Numbered from the stretch's first letter, positions 36,420 through 45,215 are shown. The stretch: 64,000 nucleotides of DNA from Microbacterium gorillae (GCF_000826185.2 NZ_LN648875.1:248001-312000); one strand, 5' to 3'. The notes: a model not told the origin generated them from the sequence alone. A program made the numbers and translations.

Positions 36420-36454
36420 AGTCCCCGAGCGCCGTGGCGCTCGGGGACTCGCTC
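36415..36454. terminator. Strong bidirectional terminator between yhgE-like and ccsB genes
   Basis: A perfect 19-bp stem (36415-36433 with 36436-36454) around GT; arms begin GAGCGAGTCCCCGAG. It separates the two convergent operons. Confidence 0.8.
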
Positions 36455-36470
36455 GTCGCGGGGGCGTGAC

Positions 36471-37475
36471 TCAGCTCAGGCCGGAGTAGGCGTGCAGGCC
36501 CTTGAAGAACATGTTGACGATGGTGAAGTTGAACAGCACCGCCACGAAGCCGATGATCGACAGCCAGGCCGAACGGGCTCCGCGCCAGCCGCGCGTGGCG
36601 CGTGCGTGGATGTACCCGGCGTAGAGGACCCAGATGACGAACGTCCAGACCTCCTTGGTGTCAAAGCCCCAGTAGCGGCCCCACGCGTCGTTGGCCCAGA
36701 TGGACCCGGCGATGAGGGTGAAGGTCCACAGGATGAAGCCGATGATCGTGAATCGGTATGCCAGGCCCTCGAGCTTGTCCGCGCCCGGAATGGTGTCCAG
36801 GAACGAGTGCTTCACCTCGAGACCCGACGCGCGCTTGGAGTCCCGACGCATCTGCGCGAGCTGCAGCACGGACAGGCCGCAGGCGAGCGCGAAGAACGCG
36901 GTCGCGGTGGTGGCGACGAAGACGTGGATCACGAGCCACGGCGACTTCAGCGGGTCCGACAGCGGGGTGATCGCGACGTAGAAGCCGACCGCGGAGCCAC
37001 CGAGGAGCAGCACGAGCATGCCGGAGATGAACGTGCCGAGGTAGCGCAGGTCGTGGCGGAACAGCACACCGAGGTAGACCGCGGCGATGAGCAGGGTCCC
37101 GGTCATCGCGAACTCGTACATGTTCGACCACGGCACGCGGCCGGCGGCGAAGCCGCGCATCACCGTGCCGCCGAGGTGGAACAGGAACGCCAACCACATC
37201 AGCGACGTGGCGATGCGCGCGTAGACGTTGCGCGGTGCCGGCGCGACATCCGCCGCGCGGGCGACGGGTGCCGAGGCGGCCGGTACGGTGATGTCGCCGG
37301 ACGCGACGCCGGCGCCGACGAGCACGCGCTCGCGTACGACGGCGTCCTTGCGCTCCACGGCAAGCTGGGCGCGCTTGGAGATGTCCAGGGCGTAGACGAT
37401 GAACGCGAGGGCGTAGATCGCGATCGCGGTCCAGATCGTCAGCCGGGACAGCTGTTCAAGATCGGCAATGGACAT
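36471..37475 (-). CDS. ccsB: Cytochrome c biogenesis protein CcsB (ResC)
   Basis: System II heme channel and cytochrome c synthase subunit working with ResB. The 334 residues contain about eight helices and the heme-handling Trp-rich motif WGRYWGFDTKEVWTF (WWD-type). Conserved His residues are in LAFLFHLGGTV, VIHVFVATT and AGYIHARATRG. It is the last gene of resA-ccdA-resB-ccsB, 4 bases after resB. It ends before a strong terminator. Confidence 0.93.
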   Translation of the reverse strand: MSIADLEQLSRLTIWTAIAIYALAFIVYALDISKRAQLAVERKDAVVRERVLVGAGVASGDITVPAASAPVARAADVAPAPRNVYARIATSLMWLAFLFHLGGTVMRGFAAGRVPWSNMYEFAMTGTLLIAAVYLGVLFRHDLRYLGTFISGMLVLLLGGSAVGFYVAITPLSDPLKSPWLVIHVFVATTATAFFALACGLSVLQLAQMRRDSKRASGLEVKHSFLDTIPGADKLEGLAYRFTIIGFILWTFTLIAGSIWANDAWGRYWGFDTKEVWTFVIWVLYAGYIHARATRGWRGARSAWLSIIGFVAVLFNFTIVNMFFKGLHAYSGLS

Positions 37476-37479
37476 GGCG

Positions 37480-39216
37480 TCAGTCTACTTTCGAGTCAGC
37501 GGCGGAGAGAGTGCTCTGGTGCTTGTCGGCGAAGGCGGTCACGGCGGCGCCGAGCTGCGGGTCTTCCCCGCGCGCGAGACCGGCGTATTCGAGCACCACG
37601 CGACCGTCCTTCGGCGTCGCGCGAACCCACAGTCGCCGCCGTGGGATGAACAGCGCCAGCAGCAGGCCGCCGAGAGCGAGGATCGCGAAGCTCAGCACGA
37701 AGATCGCGGTCGGGTCGTGGCGCATCTGGATGGACACGTAGCGCGGGACGGACTTGCTGAAGTCCGTGCTCTGGTTCGCCAGGGGTGATGGCGTCTTGTT
37801 CGGATCCGCATTCTCGAACGTCACCGAACCGAGCCCGTTCGGCAGCTGTGCGGTCCCGCCCGGGGTCAGTTCGATCGCCTTCACCCCGGTGTCGCCGCCG
37901 TTGAGCTGCTTCATCGAGGAGGTGTCGAGGGTGTAGACGTTCTTCGGGGAACCGTCGTTGATGCCGAGGTCTCCCTCGTACACGTTGAACGTCAGGGTCG
38001 GCGCGATGAGGGCGGGATACACGGAGGTCAGCGCGCCGGTTTCCAGCTTCGCGGCGGTCGGGTAGAAGAAGCCGAGGAGTCCGAGCTGCTCGGGCATCCC
38101 GTCGGTGACCTTGACCACGCCCAGCGAGGTCATGGTCGCGTTGTTCTGGGGCAGGAAGGGCACCTTGCCGCTGAACACGACCTCGCCGGCGGCGTTTCGT
38201 ACCGTGATCTGCGGCGCGTAGCCGTTGCCGAGGAGGTAGACGCGGTCTCCGCCGAGGCTCAACGGATGGTTCACGCGGATGGACTGCTCGGATTTCTGCC
38301 CGTCCGACGCGCGGATCGTCATGTTCGCGGCGAAGTCGCCGGCCTGGCCGGACGCCGGGCCGGTCGGATCGTACGGCTGGTACTTCACGTCGAACGAGTC
38401 CAGCGTCATCGCGTACGGCGAGAGCGCGGACTCGTTCACGAACTGCCCCTTGGTCATCTGCGTGTAGTCCACGAGCTGGTTGACGAACGTGGAGCCCTCG
38501 ACGATGACGGTCTGGCCGGTGTAGGACAGTCCCCCACCGAGACCCACGGAGACGAGAACGCCGACGAGGGAGATGTGGAACAGCAGGTTGCCGGTCTCGC
38601 GGGCGTAGCCGCGCTCGGCCGACACGGAGAAGCTCCCGCGGCCGTCGTAGCGCTCGACGCGGTAACCGGCGCCGCGCAACTGCCCGGCCGCGACGTCCAC
38701 CGCGTGCTCGGCCTGCGTGGCGGCGTCCCCGGGCACCTCGAACTCGTCGATCCGATGGTCCTCGAGGCGCGCGAGGCGCGCCGGGGTTCGCGGCGGCCGC
38801 GAGCGCAGGGCCTTCGCGTGGTGCTTGATCCGCGGGATGATGCATCCCACCAGCGAGATGAACAGCAGCAGGTAGATCGCCGAGAACCACACCGACGTGT
38901 AGACGTCGAACAGCTGGATGCCGTCCAGGACCGGGAACAGGTCCGGATTGTCCGTCTGCCACTGCACGACGCCGTTCGGATCGGCGGAGCGCTGCGGGAA
39001 GATCGAGCCCGGGATGGCGGCGATCGCGAGCACCAGCAGCAGCACGAGCGCGGTGCGCATGCTCGTCAGCAGCCGCCACGCCCAGCGCAACCAGCCGACG
39101 ACGCCGAGGGCCGGGGAGGTGACGGCGTTCGGGTCCGCGTCGATGTGGTCGGCCGGCCGCAGCGGGTCGTTCGTCTCCCCGCGCGGCGGCCGAGGCTTAG
39201 AGGGGGAGGTTGACAC
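37480..39216 (-). CDS. resB: Cytochrome c biogenesis protein ResB
   Basis: Partner of CcsB in System II cytochrome c assembly; 578 residues. Helices are near residues 50-70 (ALVLLLVLAIAAIPGSIFPQ), 110-130 (FSAIYLLLFISLVGCIIP) and 200-220, followed by a large extracytoplasmic domain and a C-terminal helix (FVLSFAILALGGLLLALFIP). The N-terminus is charged and Pro-rich (KPRPPRGETNDPLRP). Its start overlaps the end of ccdA by 20 bases. Confidence 0.92.
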   Translation of the reverse strand: MSTSPSKPRPPRGETNDPLRPADHIDADPNAVTSPALGVVGWLRWAWRLLTSMRTALVLLLVLAIAAIPGSIFPQRSADPNGVVQWQTDNPDLFPVLDGIQLFDVYTSVWFSAIYLLLFISLVGCIIPRIKHHAKALRSRPPRTPARLARLEDHRIDEFEVPGDAATQAEHAVDVAAGQLRGAGYRVERYDGRGSFSVSAERGYARETGNLLFHISLVGVLVSVGLGGGLSYTGQTVIVEGSTFVNQLVDYTQMTKGQFVNESALSPYAMTLDSFDVKYQPYDPTGPASGQAGDFAANMTIRASDGQKSEQSIRVNHPLSLGGDRVYLLGNGYAPQITVRNAAGEVVFSGKVPFLPQNNATMTSLGVVKVTDGMPEQLGLLGFFYPTAAKLETGALTSVYPALIAPTLTFNVYEGDLGINDGSPKNVYTLDTSSMKQLNGGDTGVKAIELTPGGTAQLPNGLGSVTFENADPNKTPSPLANQSTDFSKSVPRYVSIQMRHDPTAIFVLSFAILALGGLLLALFIPRRRLWVRATPKDGRVVLEYAGLARGEDPQLGAAVTAFADKHQSTLSAADSKVD

Positions 39217-39946
39217 TGGTCATCACCGATCCGAGTTTGGCCATGATCGCGCTCCAGATGCCGAGCACCATCAGCAGCCCGACCACGATGAGCAGGACGC
39301 CGCCGATGATGTTGACCGCGCGGATGTGCTTGCGGATGAAGGCGACGGACTTCGTCGCCCAGCCGAGCCCGAGCGCGAGCAGGAGGAAGGGCACGCCGAG
39401 GCCGAGGGAGTAGGCGAGCCCGAGGAGGGCACCGCGGACCGGGTCCCCGAGGTTCCAGGAGACCGCCGTGATGGCGGCGAGCGTCGGTCCGTTGCACGGC
39501 GCCCAGCCGATGCCGAGCGCGATGCCCAACAGCGGGGCGCCGATCAGACCGAGATTGCTGGAGACCGACACCCGAGCGGTGCGCTGCAGGAAGGAGAGTC
39601 GGCCGATGAAGACCAGGCCCATGATGATCACGACGACGCCGAGGATCCGCGTCATCACCCCGGAGTACTGCGCGAAGAATCCGCCGAAGAACGCACCCAG
39701 CACCGTGATCATGACGAACACCACGGTGAAGCCGAGGATGAACAGCGCCACCCCGAGCAGCATGCGGGAGCGCCGGGCCTTCGTGACATCCGCACCGGCG
39801 GGGCTGACCGCGCCACCGATGAAGCCGAGGTAGCCCGGCACGAGCGGCAGGACGCAGGGCGAGAGGAACGAGATCAGTCCGGCGGCCAGCGCGATCGGCA
39901 GCGCGACCCAGAGCGCTCCGCCCGCGACCAGATCGCCGGGGGTCAC
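39197..39946 (-). CDS. ccdA: Cytochrome c biogenesis thiol carrier CcdA
   Basis: Six-helix protein passing reducing power across the membrane to ResA. In the 249 residues, the paired cysteines of the family are in SFLSPCVLPLVPGYLGF and GWAPCNGPTLAAI. GTG at 39946 overlaps the resA stop (GTGA), and the first helix begins shortly after. The longer frame upstream is antisense-like noise within resA. Confidence 0.93.
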   Translation of the reverse strand: MTPGDLVAGGALWVALPIALAAGLISFLSPCVLPLVPGYLGFIGGAVSPAGADVTKARRSRMLLGVALFILGFTVVFVMITVLGAFFGGFFAQYSGVMTRILGVVVIIMGLVFIGRLSFLQRTARVSVSSNLGLIGAPLLGIALGIGWAPCNGPTLAAITAVSWNLGDPVRGALLGLAYSLGLGVPFLLLALGLGWATKSVAFIRKHIRAVNIIGGVLLIVVGLLMVLGIWSAIMAKLGSVMTSVNLPL

Positions 39947-40545
39947 GACGCTTCGGCCAGCTCGCGCACGAGCGTGTTGAGGACCGACGTGCCGTCGATC
40001 GGGCCGAGGATGCGGGCGGCCACCCGACCCTCCTTGTCCAGCACCAGGGTCGTCGGCGTGGACTGCAACGGCGTCGCCTGGGCGAACGCGATCTTCGCGG
40101 CACCGTCCCCGGCGTCGATGAGCGACGGATACGTCACGTCGTACTGCTTCATGAACGACTTGGCGGTGTCCGCGGTATCGGAGGTGTTCACTCCGACGAA
40201 CGTGACGCCGGCGCCCTTGTTCTCGGTGTAGACCTTCTCCAGGTCCTTCGCCTCGACCCGGCACGGGCCGCAGCCGGCGTACCAGAAGTTCACCACGACG
40301 ACCTGCCCGCGCAGGTCCGCGCCCGAGACGGTGCGACCCTCTTCGTCGGTTCCGGCGAAGTCCACGGGTGCGCCGCGTTCTGCCGCCGGGAACTCCTTGA
40401 CGGTCCCGTCGCCGGCGACGTAGCCGGAGTTCTGCCCGTTCCGGAACGCCTCTGACGCCTCGTCCGTGGAGGTGCATGCGGCGAGGCCGACGGCCAGGGC
40501 GGCGGCGGTCACCGCGACGAGCGCGCGGCGAGTCAGGCGGTTCAT
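39943..40545 (-). CDS. resA: Thioredoxin-like lipoprotein ResA/TlpA
   Basis: Reduces the heme-binding cysteines of apocytochrome c outside the membrane. A 200-residue precursor with lipobox LAAC near residue 24, a thioredoxin fold with active site CGPC in NFWYAGCGPC, and the TlpA-typical QSTPTTLVLDKEGRV with the cis-Pro. ATG at 40545 overlaps the stop of the histidine phosphatase gene by four bases. First cytochrome-assembly gene of the operon. Confidence 0.93.
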   Translation of the reverse strand: MNRLTRRALVAVTAAALAVGLAACTSTDEASEAFRNGQNSGYVAGDGTVKEFPAAERGAPVDFAGTDEEGRTVSGADLRGQVVVVNFWYAGCGPCRVEAKDLEKVYTENKGAGVTFVGVNTSDTADTAKSFMKQYDVTYPSLIDAGDGAAKIAFAQATPLQSTPTTLVLDKEGRVAARILGPIDGTSVLNTLVRELAEAS

Positions 40546-41171
40546 ACGGCTCCTACATCCACGGCGGCCGAGGCGACGGCGGGCTCCGCGTAGCCCACCT
40601 CGGTCCAGACACCGTTCGATCGTTCGAACGACGTGACGGACGAGAGCGCGCACCGTCGCGTGCTCGGGTTGTGCGCAAGCGGTTCGCCCGCGACGGCGAG
40701 GTGGGCGATCCAGATGGGTGCCTGGTGCGAGACGATCACGACGTCGCCGGACTCGGTCTCGTCCCACGCCTCATCCATCGCCGCGCGCATCCGCGCCGCG
40801 ATGGAGGCGAACGGCTCTCCCCAGCTCGGCACCGACGGTCGGACCAGATAACGCCAGTTCAGCGGATTGAGCACGGCGGTGCGCATCCGCTTGCCCTCGA
40901 AAGCGTTCGTCGGTTCGATCACGCGCTCATCGATCACGGGCGTGATCCCGAACAGCGCCGTGAACGGCTCGGACGACTCGCGCGTGCGCTGCAGGGGCGA
41001 GCACACCAGAGCGCCCAGGGGCCGGTTCATCGCCTGCACGTACGCGGCCGCCTCCTGCGCCATCCGCCGGCCGGCTTCGCTCAGTCCGAACCCCGGAAGC
41101 CGCCCGTACAGCACGTGACGGGGGTTGAAGACCTCGCCGTGACGGACGAGGTGGAGACGGGCTGCGGGCAC
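40542..41171 (-). CDS. Histidine phosphatase family protein
   Basis: A 209-residue phosphoglycerate-mutase-like phosphatase. The catalytic motif is LVRHGEVF near the N-terminus; partner residues are CSPLQRTRES and the second His in VVIVSHQAP. Substrate unknown. GTG start 6 bases after TAGAAT. It is the promoter-proximal gene of the resA-ccdA-resB-ccsB operon; functional connection to cytochrome assembly is not obvious, though the arrangement is common in actinobacteria. Confidence 0.88.
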   Translation of the reverse strand: MPAARLHLVRHGEVFNPRHVLYGRLPGFGLSEAGRRMAQEAAAYVQAMNRPLGALVCSPLQRTRESSEPFTALFGITPVIDERVIEPTNAFEGKRMRTAVLNPLNWRYLVRPSVPSWGEPFASIAARMRAAMDEAWDETESGDVVIVSHQAPIWIAHLAVAGEPLAHNPSTRRCALSSVTSFERSNGVWTEVGYAEPAVASAAVDVGAV

Positions 41172-41177
41172 TCCCCG

Positions 41178-41183
41178 ATTCTA
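41178..41183 (-). promoter_or_regulatory. Leaderless -10 (TAGAAT) for the phosphatase/res operon
   Basis: TAGAAT is 6 bases before the GTG at 41171 and would drive all five genes down to ccsB. Confidence 0.55.
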
Positions 41184-41259
41184 CTGAGCAGGGGCTGGTG
41201 AGGGGCTGGGCGAACCCTGTATGCCGACGAGCTGTCGGAGGTGACCGCGACCTGCGATC

Positions 41260-41919
41260 TCAGTCGACGGCCGGGTCCGGAACCCCGCCGCGGTCGCGCA
41301 GTGCGGTCCGGATCCGGACGAAGACGAAGACGACCACCGCGAGCGCGGTCCCGCCGATCACGACGTACTGCAGGACGCCCGCGTACTCCTCGACGATCGG
41401 CCACGCTTCCCCCAACAGGAATCCGGCGCCGACGAAGAGCGAGTTCCAGATCAGCGACCCGGCCGCGGTGAGCAGGCCGAAGCGCCACAGCGGCATGCGC
41501 GCGAGCCCGGCCGGGATCGAGATGAGGCTGCGGAAGATCGGCAGCATCCGCCCGAAGAAGACGGCCTTGCCGCCGTGGCGATCGAACCAGGCCACGGTGC
41601 GGTCCACGTCAGCGGGCTTGAGCAGGGGCACGATCTCGAAGATCCGGCGCAACCGCCGCCGGCCGAGCAGCGCTCCGAGGCCGTACAGCAGGAACGCACC
41701 GACGACCGACCCCGCGGTCGTCCAGAACAGAGCCTCGACGAGCGTGAAGGAACCACGGCTGGCGGCGAGGCCGGCCATCGGGAGGATGACCTCACTCGGC
41801 AGGGGCGGGAAGAGGTTCTCCAGAGCGATCGCCACACCGGCGCCCCATGCGCCCACGGTGTCCATCAGATGGACCACCGCGTCGGCGAGCGAACTGAGCC
41901 AGGATCCGTCACTCGTCAT
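41260..41919 (-). CDS. DedA-family membrane protein
   Basis: A 219-residue DedA/VTT-domain protein, a family linked to lipid carrier recycling and membrane homeostasis. Motifs: ENLFPPLPSEVILPMAG, GSVVGAFLLYGLGALLGRR, and FFGRMLPIFRSLISIPAGLARMPLWRF (recognisable by GRMLPIFRSLIS). ATG at 41919 chosen; TACGCT lies 7 bases upstream. A longer frame begins with TTG and has no support. Transcribed alone. Confidence 0.88.
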   Translation of the reverse strand: MTSDGSWLSSLADAVVHLMDTVGAWGAGVAIALENLFPPLPSEVILPMAGLAASRGSFTLVEALFWTTAGSVVGAFLLYGLGALLGRRRLRRIFEIVPLLKPADVDRTVAWFDRHGGKAVFFGRMLPIFRSLISIPAGLARMPLWRFGLLTAAGSLIWNSLFVGAGFLLGEAWPIVEEYAGVLQYVVIGGTALAVVVFVFVRIRTALRDRGGVPDPAVD

Positions 41920-41926
41920 GGTGCCG

Positions 41927-41932
41927 AGCGTA
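41927..41932 (-). promoter_or_regulatory. Leaderless -10 (TACGCT) for the DedA gene
   Basis: TACGCT ends 7 bases before the ATG at 41919. Confidence 0.4.
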
Positions 41933-42099
41933 GGTGTCGGTCCTGGCAAAGTCCCGATCAGGGGGCTGTCGAGGCCGCTGGTCCGACCGCCGGCCGAGCA
42001 GTCCAGAACGGCGAGAATGCGGCCTTCCCCTCCGGCGCCGATGGGGCTAGCGTCACCTCAGCGCGGTTTCGCGCGTCCGAACCGACTCGGGAGATCGTG

Positions 42100-42285
42100 A
42101 TGGCAGGAAAGTTCGAGCTGTACCAGGACAAGTCGAAGGATTGGCGGTTCCGCCTCAAAGCCGGAAACGGCGAAATCATCGCCACCGGGCAGGGGTACGC
42201 GTCCAAATCGGGCGCGCGGAGCGGCATCGACTCCGTCAAGCGCAATGCGGCGGACGCGGAGGTCGTCGAACTCGGCGAGGACTGA
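42100..42285 (+). CDS. DUF1508 (YegP-like) protein
   Basis: A 61-residue single-repeat DUF1508 protein: GKFELYQDKSKDWRFRLKAG, then GYASKSGARSGIDSVKRNA. The family forms a small beta-alpha fold of unknown role, often duplicated in tandem elsewhere but single here. ATG at 42100 after GGGAG. TAGCGT about 50 bases upstream may be its -10. It converges on the Dabb/glutaredoxin pair across a hairpin. Confidence 0.85.
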   Translation: MAGKFELYQDKSKDWRFRLKAGNGEIIATGQGYASKSGARSGIDSVKRNAADAEVVELGED

Positions 42286-42289
42286 ACGG

Positions 42290-42325
42290 CGTGTGGCCCC
42301 GGCGGAATCCGCCGGGGCCACACGT
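42290..42325. terminator. Bidirectional terminator hairpin
   Basis: GTGTGGCC... at 42290-42306 pairs with 42310-42325 around AAT, with one bulged C. It lies between convergent DUF1508 and Dabb genes. Confidence 0.75.
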
Positions 42326-42336
42326 GATCGTTCGGG

Positions 42337-42639
42337 TCAGAGGGTGAAGTCGACCGCCACGCGCTCCGCGGTGACGCTGCCGATGAAGGCGCCCGCCGCG
42401 ATGTGCGCGGGGTGGCTCTTGTAGCGCGCCAGGGCCTCGGCATCCGCGACGTCCGCCACCACGGCGACATCGAAGTTCTCACCGGGGAACACGCACTCGG
42501 CGCCGGCCGTGATCGAGATCAGCTCCGGGACCACTCCCTGCAGCGCGTTCAGTTCCCGCGCGATGCGCGCGGCGTCCGCGGCCCGCTCGGTGTCGTCGGC
42601 GGCGGTCAGCTTCCAGGCGACCACATGGCGAATCGTCAT
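42337..42639 (-). CDS. Dabb (stress-responsive alpha/beta barrel) protein
   Basis: A 100-residue dimeric ferredoxin-like barrel protein. MTIRHVVAWKL at the N-terminus and YKSHPAHIAAGAFIGSV at the C-terminus match the Dabb family. Function unknown; relatives are salt-stress proteins or polyketide cyclases. Its ATG overlaps the glutaredoxin stop by four bases (42636-42639), so the two are co-translated. Confidence 0.85.
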   Translation of the reverse strand: MTIRHVVAWKLTAADDTERAADAARIARELNALQGVVPELISITAGAECVFPGENFDVAVVADVADAEALARYKSHPAHIAAGAFIGSVTAERVAVDFTL

Positions 42640-42911
42640 CGGGTGTTCTCCTCGTCGGCGGCGCGAAGTGCGCTCTGCAGGCGGTCTGCTGCGACGCGCC
42701 AGTGCGCGTGCATGGTCCCGTCGATCAGCACGACGGGGATCTTCTCCCACCAGGTCTCGTACATCGCCGGGTCCTCGAGGATGTTCTCCTCGACGATCTC
42801 GACGCGGTCGGCCACGTCCTCCGGCAGTTCGGCGAGCACGCGCTCGACGACGCCGCGGGCCACGTCGCAGAGGTGGCACTCCGGCTTGCCGATGATCGTG
42901 AGAGTCGTCAC
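42636..42911 (-). CDS. Glutaredoxin-like thiol protein
   Basis: A 91-residue glutaredoxin/thioredoxin-like protein with active site CHLC in IGKPECHLCDVARG, and a cis-Pro segment KIPVVLIDG. This subtype (DUF836-like) is common in actinobacteria and may reduce small disulfides. GTG start 6 bases after TAGGAT, leaderless. Followed by the coupled Dabb gene. Confidence 0.85.
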   Translation of the reverse strand: MTTLTIIGKPECHLCDVARGVVERVLAELPEDVADRVEIVEENILEDPAMYETWWEKIPVVLIDGTMHAHWRVAADRLQSALRAADEENTR

Positions 42912-42917
42912 ATCTCC

Positions 42918-42923
42918 ATCCTA
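42918..42923 (-). promoter_or_regulatory. Leaderless -10 (TAGGAT) for the glutaredoxin gene
   Basis: TAGGAT is 6 bases before the GTG at 42911. Confidence 0.5.
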
Positions 42924-42957
42924 GGCATGCCCCACATGCCCGCGCTCCGCCTCGGCG

Positions 42958-43248
42958 TCAGTGTTCGACGGGTTTTCCCATCGCGATCCAAGCGCCCGTG
43001 CCGCCGTCGACGTTCGTGGCGTCATGGCCCTGCGCCTCGAGGTACTCCGCCACCCGGGCGGATCGTCCACCGGCCTGGCAGATCACGTCGAACGGCTCGG
43101 CGGGCAGTTCATCCATGCGCCCGGTGATCTCGCTCATCGGGATGTTGACCGCGCCGGGGACGTGCCCGGCGGCGAACTCGTCCACCTCGCGCACGTCGAT
43201 CAGCGGCAGTCCGCGGCCTTCGAGTTCGGTGATGTCAATGCTCTTCAT
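42958..43248 (-). CDS. Single-domain rhodanese
   Basis: A 96-residue sulfurtransferase: PLIDVREVDEFAAGHVPGAV, then the active-site loop CQAGGRSARV with the persulfide-forming Cys, and NVDGGTGAW at the end. It overlaps the CoA-disulfide reductase gene by 14 bases and belongs to the same transcript. It probably passes sulfane sulfur in the same polysulfide or CoA-persulfide chemistry as that enzyme. Confidence 0.9.
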   Translation of the reverse strand: MKSIDITELEGRGLPLIDVREVDEFAAGHVPGAVNIPMSEITGRMDELPAEPFDVICQAGGRSARVAEYLEAQGHDATNVDGGTGAWIAMGKPVEH

Positions 43249-44962
43249 GCGTCAGGATGTCCTTTCCATGGGTGGCGAGCAGCGTCTGCATCCCGCCGGA
43301 GAGTGTTGCGGAGTCGAGCCCCGCGGCCGTCAGGATGCGGTGCGCCAGGTACGAGCGCAGCCCGGCCGCGCAGTGCGCCCGCACCGGACGCCCGTCCGCC
43401 GCCGCGATCACTTCATCGATCCGCTCGCGAAGCTCGGTGTGCGGCACGTGCAGCGCACCGGGCAGGTGCCCGGCGTCCCATTCGTCGCGACGCCGGACGT
43501 CGAGGATGAGCGCGTTCTCCTGCACGTCGGCGAGATCGCGCGCGTACCAGTGCTTCGTGACGCCGGTCAGCACGTTGTCCGCCACCATGCCGGCCATGTT
43601 CACCGGGTCCTTCGCGGACCCGTACGGCGGTGCGTAGGCGAGGTCCAGGTCGATCAGGTCGTCGGCGCGCAGTCCGCCGCGGATCGCGGTGGCGATCACG
43701 TCGATGCGCTTGTCCACGCCGGCGCGGCCGACCGCCTGCGCACCGTAGATCCGTCCGTCACCGGGCGAGAAGTGCAGCACCAGGTGGATCGGTTGCGCGC
43801 CCGGGAAGTAACCCGCATGGGAGTTCGCGTGCAGGTTGACGGTCTCGAACGGGATCCCGGCCGCCACGAGTTCTGCCTCATTCGCCCCCACGGCGGCGAC
43901 GGTGAGATCGAAGACGCGGATCACCGAGCTCCCGAGCGCGGTCGGACGCGGCCGCGGGTTCGTCCCGAGCATCGCGTCGGCCAGAAGTCGGCCGTCCCGG
44001 TTCGCCGGACCCGCGAGTTCGACCGCACGATTCGCGCCCGTGATCGGATCCACGTGGGTGACGGCGTCCCCGACGGCCCAGACGTGCGGCAGGTTCGTGC
44101 GTCCGTGGTCGTCGACGACGATCCGTCCGTCGGCTTCCACCTCGAGGCCGGGCAGGCTCATCAGGAGGGTCGCCGGACGTCCGCCCACGGCGCTCACCAC
44201 GAGTTCGGCGCGAACGTTCTCCCCCGTCGAGAGCAGGACGTCGACGCCGTCGTCATCGACGCGGTACTCCGACACCGTGGCGCCGGCGTGGATCCGCACG
44301 CCGTGCCCGGTGAGTTCCGCCGCGACGAGCGCGGCGTGTTCCGGGTCCAGTCGGGAGAGCACGTGCGCCCCGCGCTGGACGATGTGGACGTCGAGACCGC
44401 GCATCCGCAGCGCCTCGGCCGCCTCGACACCGATGTAACCGCCGCCGACCACGACCGCGGTCTTGCCGTTCGGGACCGCCGCCGCCAGGCGCGCGGCGTC
44501 ACCGACGGTTCGCAGTGTGGTCACTCGATGCGCGTCCATGAGTGCGCGCGTGCCCTTGTCATCCCCCGCGACGGCACCGGCGGGCTCTTCGATCCCGGTG
44601 ATGGTGCCGGGAGCGAGGACGAGCTCGTCGTACGCGAACTCGGTCGGCTCGGTGTCATCCGGGTCCACCCAGACGTGGATCACCTGACGCTCGGGGTCGA
44701 TGCCCTGCACCAGGTGGTGCACGCGCACATCGAGGTTCAGCGCGGCCTTCAGCGACGCCGGGGTCTGCACCAGCAGCGACCGCTCCTGCACGATCTCGCC
44801 GGAGACGAAGTACGGCAGACCGCAGTTCGCGAAGGACGGATGCTCGCCCCGCTCGAACACGATGATCTCGGCGTTCTCGTCGAGGCGTCGCGCGCGTGCG
44901 GCGAAGCTCATGCCGCCGGCGACACCTCCGACGACGAGGATGCGGCGTGGGGTATCTGTCAC
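43235..44962 (-). CDS. CoA-disulfide reductase with C-terminal rhodanese domain (CoADR-Rhd)
   Basis: A 575-residue FAD/NAD(P)H enzyme. The FAD site is ILVVGGVAGGMSFAARAR; the redox Cys47 is in SFANCGLPYF; the NAD(P) site is VVVGGGYIGVEAAEALR. Residues about 465-575 are a rhodanese domain with Cys531 in AHCAAGLRS. Such fusions reduce CoA persulfides or polysulfides, or CoA disulfide. GTG start 6 bases after TAGGCT. The following gene encodes a separate rhodanese, making a two-rhodanese operon. Confidence 0.92.
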   Translation of the reverse strand: MTDTPRRILVVGGVAGGMSFAARARRLDENAEIIVFERGEHPSFANCGLPYFVSGEIVQERSLLVQTPASLKAALNLDVRVHHLVQGIDPERQVIHVWVDPDDTEPTEFAYDELVLAPGTITGIEEPAGAVAGDDKGTRALMDAHRVTTLRTVGDAARLAAAVPNGKTAVVVGGGYIGVEAAEALRMRGLDVHIVQRGAHVLSRLDPEHAALVAAELTGHGVRIHAGATVSEYRVDDDGVDVLLSTGENVRAELVVSAVGGRPATLLMSLPGLEVEADGRIVVDDHGRTNLPHVWAVGDAVTHVDPITGANRAVELAGPANRDGRLLADAMLGTNPRPRPTALGSSVIRVFDLTVAAVGANEAELVAAGIPFETVNLHANSHAGYFPGAQPIHLVLHFSPGDGRIYGAQAVGRAGVDKRIDVIATAIRGGLRADDLIDLDLAYAPPYGSAKDPVNMAGMVADNVLTGVTKHWYARDLADVQENALILDVRRRDEWDAGHLPGALHVPHTELRERIDEVIAAADGRPVRAHCAAGLRSYLAHRILTAAGLDSATLSGGMQTLLATHGKDILTHEEH

Positions 44963-44968
44963 CAGACG

Positions 44969-44974
44969 AGCCTA
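44969..44974 (-). promoter_or_regulatory. Leaderless -10 (TAGGCT) for the CoADR-Rhd operon
   Basis: TAGGCT is 6 bases before the GTG at 44962. Confidence 0.55.
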
Positions 44975-45054
44975 TTGCCCGCGCGGGCTGAGACGGACCG
45001 GGGCCGAGACGAAACGCGGCGACGCACCCGCGGCACGCGCGCGACCTCCCGCCG

Positions 45055-45088
45055 GAAAACACGAAGCGCCCGTCCGGAGACAGGCGCT
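45055..45088 (-). terminator. Intrinsic terminator after the bS22 gene
   Basis: On the minus strand AGCGCC and GGCGCT pair around a 12-base loop, followed by TCGTGTTTT, an actual U-rich tail, rare in this window. Confidence 0.65.
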
Positions 45089-45116
45089 CGGTGTCAGGCC
45101 CGGAAGGCCCAGCCGC

Positions 45117-45215
45117 TCACTTCTTGTTGCGGCGCTGGTGGCGAGTCTTGCGAAGCAGCTTGCGGTGCTTCTTCTTCGCCATGCGCTTGCGGCGCTTCTT
45201 GATGACAGAACCCAC
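45117..45215 (-). CDS. Ribosomal protein bS22 (AURKAIP1/COX24-like, 32 residues)
   Basis: GTG at 45215 after GAGGT. The peptide begins GSVIKKRRKRMAKKKHRKL and ends RRNKK; nearly half the residues are Lys or Arg. This matches the actinobacterial small-subunit protein bS22 seen in mycobacterial ribosomes and related to mitochondrial mS38. It lies downstream of a BldC-like gene, the order also known in mycobacteria (Rv0500A/Rv0500B). A TAGACT -10 at 45290-45295 may give it its own promoter. Confidence 0.88.
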   Translation of the reverse strand: MGSVIKKRRKRMAKKKHRKLLRKTRHQRRNKK

